Assembly: GCF_000280495.2 (NCBI RefSeq)
Contig: NZ_CP018017.1
Location: 226,109 to 290,108 of the forward strand
Reading direction: 5' to 3'
Length of the DNA: 64,000 nt
Origin: Kosakonia radicincitans DSM 16656
Lineage (GTDB): Bacteria; Pseudomonadota; Gammaproteobacteria; Enterobacterales; Enterobacteriaceae
A program made the position numbers and the translations under genes. Shown piece after piece: positions 18,407 through 27,850 of the stretch. Each line of letters opens with the position of its first letter. The stretch's first letter is position 1. The notes beneath the pieces are model-generated. The model ran no database searches. It was not told where the DNA came from and saw only the letters and a program-made list of their open reading frames with translations.

Positions 18407-18870
18407 AGTCGCCTCGTCTCGGGTGTTTAAGATTTCCATGACTTAAGAATACACAAAATCTTAAAGAAGTGCAATTTTTGTACTTCCTGCATTCCCTGCA
18501 AAATCTGCATTCCGATTTCCGCTATTTGAGGAAAGGTCGCCCAACTGAGGGCAGTTTGTCACAGAACACAACATACAGCCCTTCCCTCCCCTTCAGACCC
18601 CATCATCCAGGCAAAAAGGATCCTTTTTCGATCCTTTTGCGATCCCATACTCTCCTCACGCTAAAATATTTGTTTCTGATTTATGGTATATATCCAGAAA
18701 GCGGAAATTCAGTGCACACCGCTCTGCGGGTTTTTTCCGTGGCAGTCGCGGTCGCGAGCAACGAAAATGACAGCAGAATTTCATCAGATTGCGCTACGTG
18801 AAAAATGGCAGGGTTGCAGGGGTGTAACCCGACAGAATTTACGTAGCGTGAGCGGACCAACGGGGACACC
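18407..18870. other. Intergenic region with a possible recombination site
   Basis: About 460 bases between the ParS-like gene and the tyrosine recombinase. Near its end GCTACGT (18793-18799) and ACGTAGC (18841-18847) are inverted arms around a smaller inverted repeat GGGTT...AACCC (18811-18830). A site just upstream of a ResD-like recombinase suggests a multimer-resolution or regulatory site. The remainder shows only an oddly C-rich stretch and the repeated words GGATCC-TTTTTCGATCC near 18618. Confidence 0.4.
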
Positions 18871-19635
18871 ATGACTCTGCCCTCTTTTATTAACGCCTCC
18901 CCTGCCCTGCCGGCGACAGGCCAGTCGGCTGGCCTGGACTACGGCCGCGCGCTTTCGCTACGCGAAATGGCCCGGCACTACACCGAGCTGCCAAAATATC
19001 TGCTGGCTCCGGAAGTGGCCGGACTGCTGCACTTTGTTCAGGACTGGGGTCAGCACGCTTTTTTTAATACGTTATGGAATACCGGGGCACGCCTGAACGA
19101 AGGCCTTGCCCTGAGACGGCGTGACTTTCACCTTAACGAGAGCATTCCGCATGTCGTTCTTCGCACCGCCAAACAGCGGCGTGCCGGCGGCGGCCGTCCG
19201 CGTAAGGGAAAAAGTGCCAACCGGGTGGTGCCGTTATCGGACCCGGCCTATGTCGATGAGATGCGCCGGCTGTTCGCCAGCACGAAGGAGCAGTTTGAAG
19301 ATGATCCGATTACAGGCGAACGTCGCGCGCAACCGGTGTGGAATGTTTCCGACCGGACGGTGCGTAACTGGCTGGTCCGGGCTACTGATGCCGCGGATCG
19401 TGACGGCGTCAGACTGAGCATCGACGTCAGCCCCCATACCTTCCGGCACAGTTTTGCAATGCACCTTTTATATGGCCACGTTCACCCTAAGGTACTCCAG
19501 GGTCTGCTGGGGCATGAGAAGTTTGAGAGTACTGAGGTCTATACGAAAATATTTGCGCTCGACGTGGCTGCCAGTCAGCAGCTGCGCTTCACCCTCGATA
19601 CACAGGATGCGCTGCAGCTACTGCGTATAAAATAG
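18871..19635 (+). CDS. Tyrosine recombinase, ResD-like (plasmid multimer resolution)
   Basis: 254-aa site-specific recombinase with the complete catalytic set: Arg74 (NTGARLNE), HTFRHSF (His189, Arg192), His215 (LLGHEKFES) and Tyr224 (TEVYTKIF). Size and sequence fit the F-plasmid ResD/RepFIB-associated integrase group, which resolves plasmid multimers at a nearby rfs site. The start follows GGGGACACC. Its likely site is just upstream. It is 19 bases before an HEPN/zinc-ribbon gene, which may be co-transcribed. Confidence 0.85.
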   Translation: MTLPSFINASPALPATGQSAGLDYGRALSLREMARHYTELPKYLLAPEVAGLLHFVQDWGQHAFFNTLWNTGARLNEGLALRRRDFHLNESIPHVVLRTAKQRRAGGGRPRKGKSANRVVPLSDPAYVDEMRRLFASTKEQFEDDPITGERRAQPVWNVSDRTVRNWLVRATDAADRDGVRLSIDVSPHTFRHSFAMHLLYGHVHPKVLQGLLGHEKFESTEVYTKIFALDVAASQQLRFTLDTQDALQLLRIK

Positions 19636-19654
19636 ATAACCAAGTTGAGTTCCC

Positions 19655-20749
19655 ATGAAAAAAACCAAATACAGATTTGAGAGTGATGACGATCCCTTTG
19701 TATCTAAAGATGTTTTGACTCTGATCGACAACGGACTTGTGTTTCTGGATAAGGCGCGTGAAGAATTGCAGGACTCCATGCCCAAATTTTCGATTGTCAG
19801 TTTCTGGACAGCGGTCGAGATCCTGCTGAAGGTACCTTTGTTACATGAGCACTGGAGTCTGGTGTGCTCCGGCAGGAAAATAGAGCGAGCAAGGTACCTT
19901 GCAGGTGATTTCCAGTCGGTGACATACGATGAAACATGTCAGCGATTAGCTGATGTTCTGGAACACCCTCTTCCTAAAGAAACCATCGACGTATTCAAAA
20001 AAGTCAAAGACCATCGCAACCGGGTGGTTCATTTTTATCATTCCGATTTCACAGACGAGCAATCAAAGAAAATTCTTCATGAACAGGCCGATGCCTGGTT
20101 TGCGCTAAATCGTTTTATGCGTGATCAGTGGTTTTCGATTTTTGGAGAGCCTCTGAACTCTAAGCTCGCATTAGACGAAGATGGAATGCTCCGGAGCTCG
20201 TTTTTTTATGCTGATGCTAAATTTCGTTATCTCAAGCCGGAACTTGATGGACTCGAAAAACAGGGATGTTCAGTCTCAGTTTGCCGCTCCTGTAGTAAAA
20301 AAGCTGCGGTTGATATGTGTATACATGAGGAAAGCGGAAATACCCTGCATGAATCTGACTGTCTGGTCTGCGGTACCAGGTCAGATCAGTATCTCGAAGT
20401 TACCTGCCCTGACTGCGGGATAAAGCAGAATTTATACGCTACCGGTGAAACAGAATTCACCTGCGTACAATGTAACCACTCTTCATCACGATACGATTTG
20501 CTTGATGAATGGGAGGGTAAACCAGAAGATTTTAGTCATTCTGGTCTTCCTGCAAGTTGTTCTGATTGTGACGGCTATGAGACGGTATGTGAGTACGGTG
20601 GTGGATACCTGTGCACCACCTGTCTCGTATTACATGACTCACTGGAAACCTGCGGATACTGTGGCGGGCATTCAACCTCAGTTCCTGAAATGAGCGGTCT
20701 TATAGGGTGTAACTTCTGTGATGGTAACGTGCGGTTGCTGGAGGAATAA
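19655..20749 (+). CDS. HEPN-like protein fused to zinc ribbons
   Basis: 364 aa. The N-terminal half has FKKVKDHRNRVVHFYH, an RxxxxH HEPN-type motif (R121, H126), in a helical domain. The C-terminal half contains eight CxxC pairs (CRSC, CLVC, CPDC, CVQC, CSDC, CTTC, CGYC, CNFC), enough for about four zinc-binding units. HEPN proteins are often RNases; zinc ribbons often bind nucleic acid. It follows the recombinase by 19 bases, so it may be read from the same promoter. Function unknown. Confidence 0.7.
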   Translation: MKKTKYRFESDDDPFVSKDVLTLIDNGLVFLDKAREELQDSMPKFSIVSFWTAVEILLKVPLLHEHWSLVCSGRKIERARYLAGDFQSVTYDETCQRLADVLEHPLPKETIDVFKKVKDHRNRVVHFYHSDFTDEQSKKILHEQADAWFALNRFMRDQWFSIFGEPLNSKLALDEDGMLRSSFFYADAKFRYLKPELDGLEKQGCSVSVCRSCSKKAAVDMCIHEESGNTLHESDCLVCGTRSDQYLEVTCPDCGIKQNLYATGETEFTCVQCNHSSSRYDLLDEWEGKPEDFSHSGLPASCSDCDGYETVCEYGGGYLCTTCLVLHDSLETCGYCGGHSTSVPEMSGLIGCNFCDGNVRLLEE

Positions 20750-20763
20750 GTATATAAATGAAT

Positions 20764-20871
20764 TACATTTGAAATTCCTTTGAATTACAAATGTATGTCT
20801 TATGTAGTTATTATCTGGTACCTCTTAGAAACACAATAACAAATACAAATGAATTTCAAATGTATTACATT
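20764..20871. repeat. Two more TACATTTG/CAAATGTA-type sites
   Basis: TACATTTG (20764-20771) pairs with CAAATGTA (20788-20795), and AATACAAATG begins at 20842 with TGTATT closing it near 20865. The second lies a few bases before the gene at 20883, so it may be its operator. Confidence 0.55.
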
Positions 20872-20882
20872 GAGGGTGTTCG

Positions 20883-21620
20883 ATGTCAACGTGGACAGAT
20901 ATCTCTATCGGTAACTTCACTCTGTACGATACGCAGAATGACTATCATCAATGGTATTTTCAGAAGGCCGATCGTGTCAGGGAGATTGTCAAAGACGAGG
21001 ACGGGAGCTGGTCAGAAGGAACGTTTATCGGCTATCGGACGACCGTGGCACAGATGCGCCGACGGTTACAGCTGAACGGATATGACCGGGCCGCTCTCGA
21101 ACGGGATTTTTCGACTGCCATTGAGTCCTGGAAAACGGATTCTATTGCGGAGCTGGCCAAACTTGAAAGCGAAGAACATCCCCACGGAGAAAATTATCTT
21201 CAGTACAGAATCACCTGGCTGAAGCACGTCATCCCGGTTCTTGAAAATGCAACGCTGGATGACTGGCTTGACCGGTTAAATAAGGCGGCATGTTGGCCGA
21301 GTAACGAGAGAGATTTTGCCCAACTTTTGACGTGGATTGAAACCGGTGATCCTGTGCTTTCCCTGATGGTCAGCTCGGTTGACGGTGATTGCTCCTGGGT
21401 TCGTGATTCGAACTTTAATTTCCCGTGTACACAACGAGATTTTTACTCTTTAGCGATTCTGCTAATCACTGAGGATGGCGCTGTATGCGAACTGGACCTG
21501 AAATGGCTCATATCTGCCGAATTGACTGATGATTTTGACGATCTGGAAGAAAAACATGCGGGAGCCACTCAACCGCTTAGACATGCCAGACAGAGCCTCT
21601 CTGAGTTGAGTGCACTGGTA
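20883..21620 (+). pseudogene. HEPN/Toprim-N-like protein, cut by IS26
   Basis: About 246 native residues beginning MSTWTDISIGNFTLYDTQND. The opening resembles the HEPN/Toprim N-terminal domain (a short strand pair followed by an LF-like segment), found in predicted defence proteins. The reading frame runs straight into IS26 at 21621 and ends at 21782 inside it, so the true 3' end is lost. An AATACAAATG site lies just upstream. Family call is tentative. Confidence 0.5.
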
Positions 21621-22440
21621 GGCACTGTTGCAAAGTTAGCGATGAGGCAGCCTTTTGTCTTATTCAAAGGCCTTACATTTCAAAAACTCTGCTTACCAGG
21701 CGCATTTCGCCCAGGGGATCACCATAATAAAATGCTGAGGCCTGGCCTTTGCGTAGTGCACGCATCACCTCAATACCTTTGATGGTGGCGTAAGCCGTCT
21801 TCATGGATTTAAATCCCAGCGTGGCGCCGATTATCCGTTTCAGTTTGCCATGATCGCATTCAATCACGTTGTTCCGGTACTTAATCTGTCGGTGTTCAAC
21901 GTCAGACGGGCACCGGCCTTCGCGTTTGAGCAGAGCAAGCGCGCGACCATAGGCGGGCGCTTTATCCGTGTTGATGAATCGCGGGATCTGCCACTTCTTC
22001 ACGTTGTTGAGGATTTTACCCAGAAACCGGTATGCAGCTTTGCTGTTACGACGGGAGGAGAGATAAAAATCGACAGTGCGGCCCCGGCTGTCGACGGCCC
22101 GGTACAGATACGCCCAGCGGCCATTGACCTTCACGTAGGTTTCATCCATGTGCCACGGGCAAAGATCGGAAGGGTTACGCCAGTACCAGCGCAGCCGTTT
22201 TTCCATTTCAGGCGCATAACGCTGAACCCAGCGGTAAATCGTGGAGTGATCGACATTCACTCCGCGTTCAGCCAGCATCTCCTGCAGCTCACGGTAACTG
22301 ATGCCGTATTTGCAGTACCAGCGTACGGCCCACAGAATGATGTCACGCTGAAAATGCCGGCCTTTGAATGGGTTCATGTGCAGCTCCATCAGCAAAAGGG
22401 GATGATAAGTTTATCACCACCGACTATTTGCAACAGTGCC
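21621..22440 (-). mobile_element. IS26: IS26, complete
   Basis: 820 bp, the exact IS26 length, bounded by GGCACTGTTGCAAA at 21621 and its inverse TTTGCAACAGTGCC ending at 22440. The flanking octamers CACTGGTA and GGATATGC do not match, so there is no target duplication, which points to an IS26-mediated deletion or cointegrate joining foreign DNA on the right. Confidence 0.97.
21673..22377 (-). CDS. tnpA: IS26 transposase (IS6 family)
   Basis: 234 aa from MNPFKGRHFQRDIILWAVRW, an exact match to remembered IS26 TnpA length and sequence. HTH near residues 30-60 and the DDE core at WHMDETYVK, FINTDKAPAY and NVIECDHGKLKR. The frame could start 6 codons earlier, but the MNPFKG start is the accepted one. 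Intact, so the element is likely active. Confidence 0.97.
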   Translation of the reverse strand: MNPFKGRHFQRDIILWAVRWYCKYGISYRELQEMLAERGVNVDHSTIYRWVQRYAPEMEKRLRWYWRNPSDLCPWHMDETYVKVNGRWAYLYRAVDSRGRTVDFYLSSRRNSKAAYRFLGKILNNVKKWQIPRFINTDKAPAYGRALALLKREGRCPSDVEHRQIKYRNNVIECDHGKLKRIIGATLGFKSMKTAYATIKGIEVMRALRKGQASAFYYGDPLGEMRLVSRVFEM

Positions 22441-22998
22441 GGATATGCAAGAGTATCAACCAGCCATCAGAAACTGACGAGCCAGATTACTGAACTCAAA
22501 ACAGCGGGAGTGAGGGATGATCGTGTATTTACTGACATGATGTCAGGAGCAACTGATGAGCGTGCAGGGCTACAGAGACTCCTTGCCAGAGCGGAGAAAG
22601 ATGACATCATCCTCTGTACTAAAATGGATCGTCTAGGACGTAATACCGCTGATATGATTCGTATTGTGGATACTTGCTATAAAAAAGGCATCGCTATCCT
22701 ATTTCTAGAGAATGGTCTTAGTACTGAAGGCACAATGGGAAAAATGGTTATCCAGATACTAGCAGCTGTTGCCGAGGCGGAACGAGAAAGGATCTTGGAG
22801 CGAACTAACGATGGGCGGAAGACCGCTATGATTAAGGGGGTCAAATTCGGAAGAAAGCCTCACAAGAAGGCTGAATTAGCTAATGAATTGATTAATAAGG
22901 ACGTACAAGTTAAGGAAGTAATGGAAAAAACGGGTATATCAAGGGCGACCTATTTTAGGCTGAAAAGAAAAACAGCTATTAACTCTAACGAAGGATGA
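22441..22998 (+). pseudogene. Serine resolvase/invertase lacking its first codons
   Basis: About 185 residues starting in phase at GYARVSTSHQKLTSQITEL, so only the first few residues are replaced by IS26. The catalytic Ser is in ARVSTS, with MDRLGRNTADMIRIV and EAERERILERTNDGR typical of Tn3/Hin-type recombinases and a C-terminal HTH (GISRATYFRLKRK). An in-frame ATG inside IS26 at 22402, directly behind AAAAGGGG, could supply a new start and give an almost complete protein. It ends 7 bases before the SIR2 gene. Confidence 0.75.
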
Positions 22999-23005
22999 AT
23001 TCAAA

Positions 23006-24397
23006 GTGAGTCAATACTTAAAGCTTGGAGATGACCAGTCTCCGGTTCAGTTGGATCCACACAGCGAAGTTGGTGCATTTAAAGTTGTTGGACACTGCTC
23101 ATGGGCAAAACCAGGAGATAAAATCACTCCTGATTTTTTGCGTTTAAGAATAGAACCTTGGTTAACTGCTCTTTTTCAGTCTGAACACCTAAATATACTT
23201 ATTGGCGCGGGACTTAGTTCAGCAATCCAAGAGTCAGCGACAGGCACGAAACCTCAAGGCATGGGATGGATTAATGATCTCAAAGTTTGCAAGGCTGAAA
23301 TAGATAGTTATGTAGCTAAAACAGCTGAAGCCTCAGGAAGAGGAAGAGGTAATATTGAAGACCAAATCCGTTCAATTAATGAGTTAATTAAAGGATTAGA
23401 GATTTTAACTGCGCAAAATCTCCCACTTCCAGAACCGCCTCCTGGTGCTCTCCCATATCGAAATTTAAAAAGTGAGTTAGTTGAGTTAAATAATGAGCTA
23501 ACAAGATGTTTGAAATTATTCTCAGATTCAGTTAGTAATGGGGAAAAGTTAATTCGCGATGCAAAAAACGATTTAAAAACACAAACGTTTAATTATTTAG
23601 TAAGTTTTTTGATGAGTTTTTCAAGTCGAACAGCGACAAGGGATCGATTACATATTTTCACGACGAATTACGACAGGATAATTGAAGCAGGAGCTGAAAT
23701 AGCAGGTATTCGACTAATTGACAGATTTGTTGGTACTATAGCGCCTATTTTCAGATCTTCGCGACTAGAAGTCGACTATCATTATAATCCACCGGGTATT
23801 CGTGGTGAACCAAGATATTTGGAAGGTGTGGCGCGCTTTACTAAATTACATGGCTCATTGGACTGGTATACTACCGAAGGAGCCATAAGGCGATTTGGAT
23901 TACCTTTTGGTGCGAGTTCGGTGGAACCCTTTTTACAAGTGGAGGCTGCTGGAGCAGCGAACTATCATCAATTAATGATTTATCCAAACTCGGTTAAAGA
24001 CCGAGAAACATCAGAATACCCTTATGTTGAACTATTCAGAGACTTAGCATCTGCAACATGTCGTCCTAATAGTACTTTGGTAACATATGGTTATAGTTTT
24101 GGAGATGAACATATAAACCGTGTTATTATTGACATGCTGACAATACCCTCAACGCATATAGTAATAATTGCCTACGGCGATCCACTCGGTAGAATTATGC
24201 GCTTTGTAAACGAAAGTGGAAGAAAAGCTCAAATATCTTTATTACTTGGTGACCACTTTGGAGATATCAAGAATTTAGTGGATTTTTATCTTCCTAAAGC
24301 AGCGATAGACAGATCATCAATTCGTATGGCAGAACTATTGAAATCAAGGGGTTTATATCGTACAACAATTTCAAATAATAGCGAGGATGCTGAATGA
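23006..24397 (+). CDS. SIR2-domain NADase of a SIR2-HerA defence pair
   Basis: 463 aa. The SIR2 nucleotide-binding fold is seen in NILIGAGLSS (GAGLS at 67-71), FTTNYDRII near 218, the catalytic-type LHGSLDW near 280 and VTYGYSFGDEHINRVI near 361. SIR2-HerA systems are known anti-phage complexes in which SIR2 depletes NAD and HerA forms a hexamer. The GTG start has AAGGA upstream and follows the resolvase stop by 7 bases. It overlaps herA by 4 bases (ATGA). The pair is visibly richer in A+T than the surroundings. Confidence 0.85.
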   Translation: MSQYLKLGDDQSPVQLDPHSEVGAFKVVGHCSWAKPGDKITPDFLRLRIEPWLTALFQSEHLNILIGAGLSSAIQESATGTKPQGMGWINDLKVCKAEIDSYVAKTAEASGRGRGNIEDQIRSINELIKGLEILTAQNLPLPEPPPGALPYRNLKSELVELNNELTRCLKLFSDSVSNGEKLIRDAKNDLKTQTFNYLVSFLMSFSSRTATRDRLHIFTTNYDRIIEAGAEIAGIRLIDRFVGTIAPIFRSSRLEVDYHYNPPGIRGEPRYLEGVARFTKLHGSLDWYTTEGAIRRFGLPFGASSVEPFLQVEAAGAANYHQLMIYPNSVKDRETSEYPYVELFRDLASATCRPNSTLVTYGYSFGDEHINRVIIDMLTIPSTHIVIIAYGDPLGRIMRFVNESGRKAQISLLLGDHFGDIKNLVDFYLPKAAIDRSSIRMAELLKSRGLYRTTISNNSEDAE

Positions 24398-26460
24398 ACT
24401 CATTTCCGATTGAACAAGGTGAGCAACTCAGGGTCGGCACTGTAGATTTTGTTTCACCTAATGAAATTAGAGCAATATTAGAGATTGACTCACCTGATAC
24501 TGTTGCTTTGAATGCAGGAACGCCTAGAAACTTTCCAAGAGTAAACAGTTATGTATTAATATCATGTGATAATGGTTACTTAGTTGGGCAAATAGAGTGG
24601 CTTGCTGTAGAACATTCGCCTTATCCAAAACAAAGAGATGTTCAAGAATTTGGTTTAGTAAATCTACCATTCCCCCGAAAAAAAATAAGTTTGAATCCGG
24701 TGGGAATGCTTAAACGTTTGTCCAAAGATGGTACTGATTATTTCAGATTTCAACGAGGTTCTGAATCGTTTCCTTCTATTGGGGCTGCTATTTTACTACC
24801 GACAGATTTACAACTTAGATCAATAGTCGAATCTGGAAATAATAGGCGAGTGATCATTGGACAAAGTCCACTTGCGAACAATGCAAATGTAGCTGTAGAT
24901 CCTGATAGATTATTTGGTCGTCATATAGCAGTGCTCGGAAATACTGGTAGCGGTAAGTCTTGCTCTGTATCTGGATTAATCCAGTGGTCACTCGAATCTG
25001 CATTGGAATCACAAATAAAACCAAATGCCAGATTTATCATCCTAGACCCCAACGGCGAGTATGCACGTGCTTTGGGGCCAACGACGAAATTTAAAGGTAG
25101 AGTATTTAAGGTTGAGGCTGAAGGCAGTGAAAACCAATTACAAGTACCCTCATGGTTTTGGAATAGTTCGGAGTGGGCATCATTCACGCAAGCAAGTCCT
25201 AAAGCACAACTTCCATTACTAAAACGCTCCTTGAGAGCAATGAGAAATGAAGAATTTGATTTACAAAAGAATATAGATATAGAAGTTAAAAAATACCTAG
25301 GTACAATTTTGGTTTCTTTAAAAGCGGATAAATCTAAAGGAGCAGCGGCACTTAATGATTTCCCTGGAGCCAAAAATCTTTTGGCTAAAATTAATATTTG
25401 GCGTCAGAGTCTGGAAGAATACAAAGCGAGATTAACTACACCATGCCCTGAGCTAGATAAATTAATCATCTCTATTCAAGATTTTTGTGGGCAAAGAGAA
25501 GGCAGATATCCAGATTACAATGCTAAAGTTAGCGCAGTTGATAACATCATAAATGGAGTGTTATCTTCATTTCAGAGCCTTGGAGGCGATGAGTGTGAAC
25601 TCCTTCCTAAAAACGAGGATATCCCCGTCCCTTTTGACGGAAATAATTTAGTCTCCTATTTAGAGGCGTTAGCACAAGAAAATGGTAGCGAGCAATATGT
25701 TGAATATCTAGTAGCTAGAATACGCACAATGCTTGCGGATACAAGAATGAAACCCATAACCAATGACTCAGAGCATAGAGTTGACTTGGCTAATTGGTTA
25801 GAAACATATATTGGGAAAGATGGTGATGGTGATAGCTGCGTTTCAATTATTGATCTTTCTTTAGTACCAACTGAAATTACTCATCTTGTGACAGCTGTCA
25901 TTTCAAGAATTATTTTTGAATCATTGCAACGTTATAGACGACTATATAACAAATCTTTACCTACGGTACTTGTTGCTGAAGAAGCACATACATTTATTAA
26001 ACGGTATCGTGAGGACAGTGAAAATCAGGATGTCGCAGCTGTTTGCTGTCAAGTATTTGAGAAAATTGCACGAGAAGGCAGGAAATTTGGTCTCGGTATG
26101 GTTATTTCTTCGCAACGACCATCAGAATTATCACCTACAGTTTTATCTCAATGTAATACTTTTCTTCTGCATCGAATTAGCAATGACAAAGATCAGGAGC
26201 AAGTTCATAAAATGGTACCCGACAATTTGCGAGGATTACTCCGTGAATTGCCTTCATTGCCATCTCAACATGCAATACTGATGGGCTGGGCATCTGAACT
26301 TCCTGTCTTAGTTAAAATGAAAAATTTGACGAAAGAGCAGCAACCCCATTCTGATGACCCTGATTTCTGGGATGTTTGGACAAGAAAGGATGCTGATGGG
26401 AAATTGGTCGAGAGAACGGCCAATTGGGAAGCTGTTGTAAAGGAATGGCAACAAAATTGA
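24394..26460 (+). CDS. herA: HerA-type hexameric ATPase of the SIR2-HerA pair
   Basis: 688 aa. An N-terminal HAS-barrel-like segment, Walker A GNTGSGKSCSV near residue 182, Walker B LVAEEAHTF near 525 and the conserved VISSQRPSELSPTVLSQ near 570, all characteristic of HerA/FtsK-type translocases. In the known system it assembles with SIR2 and controls its NADase. It begins inside the last codons of the SIR2 gene, so the two are coupled. Its 3' end is not followed by a clear terminator. Complete by length. Confidence 0.87.
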   Translation: MNSFPIEQGEQLRVGTVDFVSPNEIRAILEIDSPDTVALNAGTPRNFPRVNSYVLISCDNGYLVGQIEWLAVEHSPYPKQRDVQEFGLVNLPFPRKKISLNPVGMLKRLSKDGTDYFRFQRGSESFPSIGAAILLPTDLQLRSIVESGNNRRVIIGQSPLANNANVAVDPDRLFGRHIAVLGNTGSGKSCSVSGLIQWSLESALESQIKPNARFIILDPNGEYARALGPTTKFKGRVFKVEAEGSENQLQVPSWFWNSSEWASFTQASPKAQLPLLKRSLRAMRNEEFDLQKNIDIEVKKYLGTILVSLKADKSKGAAALNDFPGAKNLLAKINIWRQSLEEYKARLTTPCPELDKLIISIQDFCGQREGRYPDYNAKVSAVDNIINGVLSSFQSLGGDECELLPKNEDIPVPFDGNNLVSYLEALAQENGSEQYVEYLVARIRTMLADTRMKPITNDSEHRVDLANWLETYIGKDGDGDSCVSIIDLSLVPTEITHLVTAVISRIIFESLQRYRRLYNKSLPTVLVAEEAHTFIKRYREDSENQDVAAVCCQVFEKIAREGRKFGLGMVISSQRPSELSPTVLSQCNTFLLHRISNDKDQEQVHKMVPDNLRGLLRELPSLPSQHAILMGWASELPVLVKMKNLTKEQQPHSDDPDFWDVWTRKDADGKLVERTANWEAVVKEWQQN

Positions 26461-26964
26461 ACTGAAGTAGGATGTGAAAACGGGAGGGCAGATCGGAATT
26501 GAAGGAACTTTATGCAATCAATCTACTTGGTATTGCGTTCCATCGACCATCAGCCCCATGATCATTGGAGTAGCTGTAAATGCAGCACCTAATAATTAAA
26601 ATAAAACAATAGGTTAACCTATTAACGTGGTTTTTTACATCGTTGGCCCTCAAACCCCTAAAATCAGAAAAGTATCTTTCCAGACCTGTCAAATGGAAGC
26701 ATTAACAAATCAGTTAACAAAACGGACAATATAGTAAAAAGTGGCTGGTAAGCATACTAACCACCTGATAGGCAGGTAGCAGCATAAAAGGGGAACCGAG
26801 TAATGAAAGGCTGTATCACCCGAAAAAGGTGTTTTCAGAGATGCACTATATGATGGAATAACAAGTTTTTGCAGATACTACCGGCGTAGAGGATGTCCCG
26901 AACACCTATAGCTGGAGTATCGATATTCACGGCATAATACGAATAAACCGAATGGGATATAAAT
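26461..26964. other. Intergenic region after herA
   Basis: About 500 bases, A+T-rich, no gene with a ribosome site and no clear terminator. It probably includes the right boundary of the imported DNA, but no inverted repeat marks it. Confidence 0.4.
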
Positions 26965-27462
26965 ATGGCAATTATTTTGGGTGTTTTATTTGTGATAACA
27001 TTAACACTTAGCATCTATCAGTTGCGGAAGATAAGAAGACTATCATCCCGAATTAACACATTGGAATCCGTTATCCTGGGTGAACGGACGGGAAAGACAA
27101 TTCCTTATGAATCGTTGCACCTTCTCAATATTTTGAGATTACAGGCACGACAATGGACTAGTTCGGAGGAAAATCCCGCTTTATTAACTATCCGGCCAGT
27201 TTGTATTGAACTGCTGGATGATTATATGTCTAAACTTTTAGCTTCTATTCCAGAATTGAATTTGATGATAGAACCTCGTCCTTCATATGCATCGCTATAC
27301 AGTATCAATTCTGTAATGTTCTACATCGATAGTGAGAAACATGAAAAGTTGCCTATTCGCTTTCATTGCGCCAATCAAGACCTGGCAGAGCGCATTGCAA
27401 ACTTGTTGCTATCGAAGGGCATTGAAGCTCGCGCAGCGATTGAAATGTCACACGTAGATTAG
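26965..27462 (+). CDS. Membrane-anchored protein of unknown function
   Basis: 165 aa. One N-terminal transmembrane helix (IILGVLFVITLTLSIYQL), a short coiled segment (RKIRRLSSRINTLES), then a soluble domain. GGGATA lies before the ATG. No family recognised. It faces the small minus-strand membrane gene that follows. Confidence 0.65.
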   Translation: MAIILGVLFVITLTLSIYQLRKIRRLSSRINTLESVILGERTGKTIPYESLHLLNILRLQARQWTSSEENPALLTIRPVCIELLDDYMSKLLASIPELNLMIEPRPSYASLYSINSVMFYIDSEKHEKLPIRFHCANQDLAERIANLLLSKGIEARAAIEMSHVD

Positions 27463-27498
27463 CCTGATATAAATAGATGGGCATTCTGTCCGGGTTGT

Positions 27499-27750
27499 TT
27501 ATGCAGCCCTGTTTACAATGCACTGAATAAAACGGACAGCAATAACATAAGCCGTTAGCAAAAATCCCTCAATCAGAACCGTGGAAACAGCGACAGTCGT
27601 AAAATCCGTTGTTAGCTTGATCGCTGCTACTATCACCAGTCCGCCAAAAAGAATGCAGCGGGTAGCGATAGTTTCACGTTGAAACCAGCTAAAGAAAGCG
27701 CCCGCGATAATGACCAGGGAACAGTAAATCGAAAAAAGAAGTGTCATCAT
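27499..27750 (-). CDS. Small three-helix membrane protein
   Basis: 83 aa, nearly all hydrophobic: helices around LFSIYCSLVIIAGAFFSW, CILFGGLVIVAAIKL and VLIEGFLLTAYVIAVRF. AGGATAA precedes the ATG. Unknown function. It lies next to another small membrane gene on the same strand 100 bases upstream. Confidence 0.65.
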   Translation of the reverse strand: MMTLLFSIYCSLVIIAGAFFSWFQRETIATRCILFGGLVIVAAIKLTTDFTTVAVSTVLIEGFLLTAYVIAVRFIQCIVNRAA

Positions 27751-27850
27751 ATTCTGTTATCCTATCTAACACAGAAAAAACTGGCCCGAAGCTTTTGAAA
27801 CATATATGGAAATCAATCAGAGCACGTCTAACGAGCACGGTCTTATATAT

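Noticed and set aside
21613..22448. IS26 target duplication
   Set aside because: Flanking octamers CACTGGTA and GGATATGC differ.
21850..22998. A single 382-aa protein spanning IS26 and the resolvase
   Set aside because: The first two thirds are the antisense of IS26 tnpA; only the resolvase part and at most the ATG at 22402 can be real.
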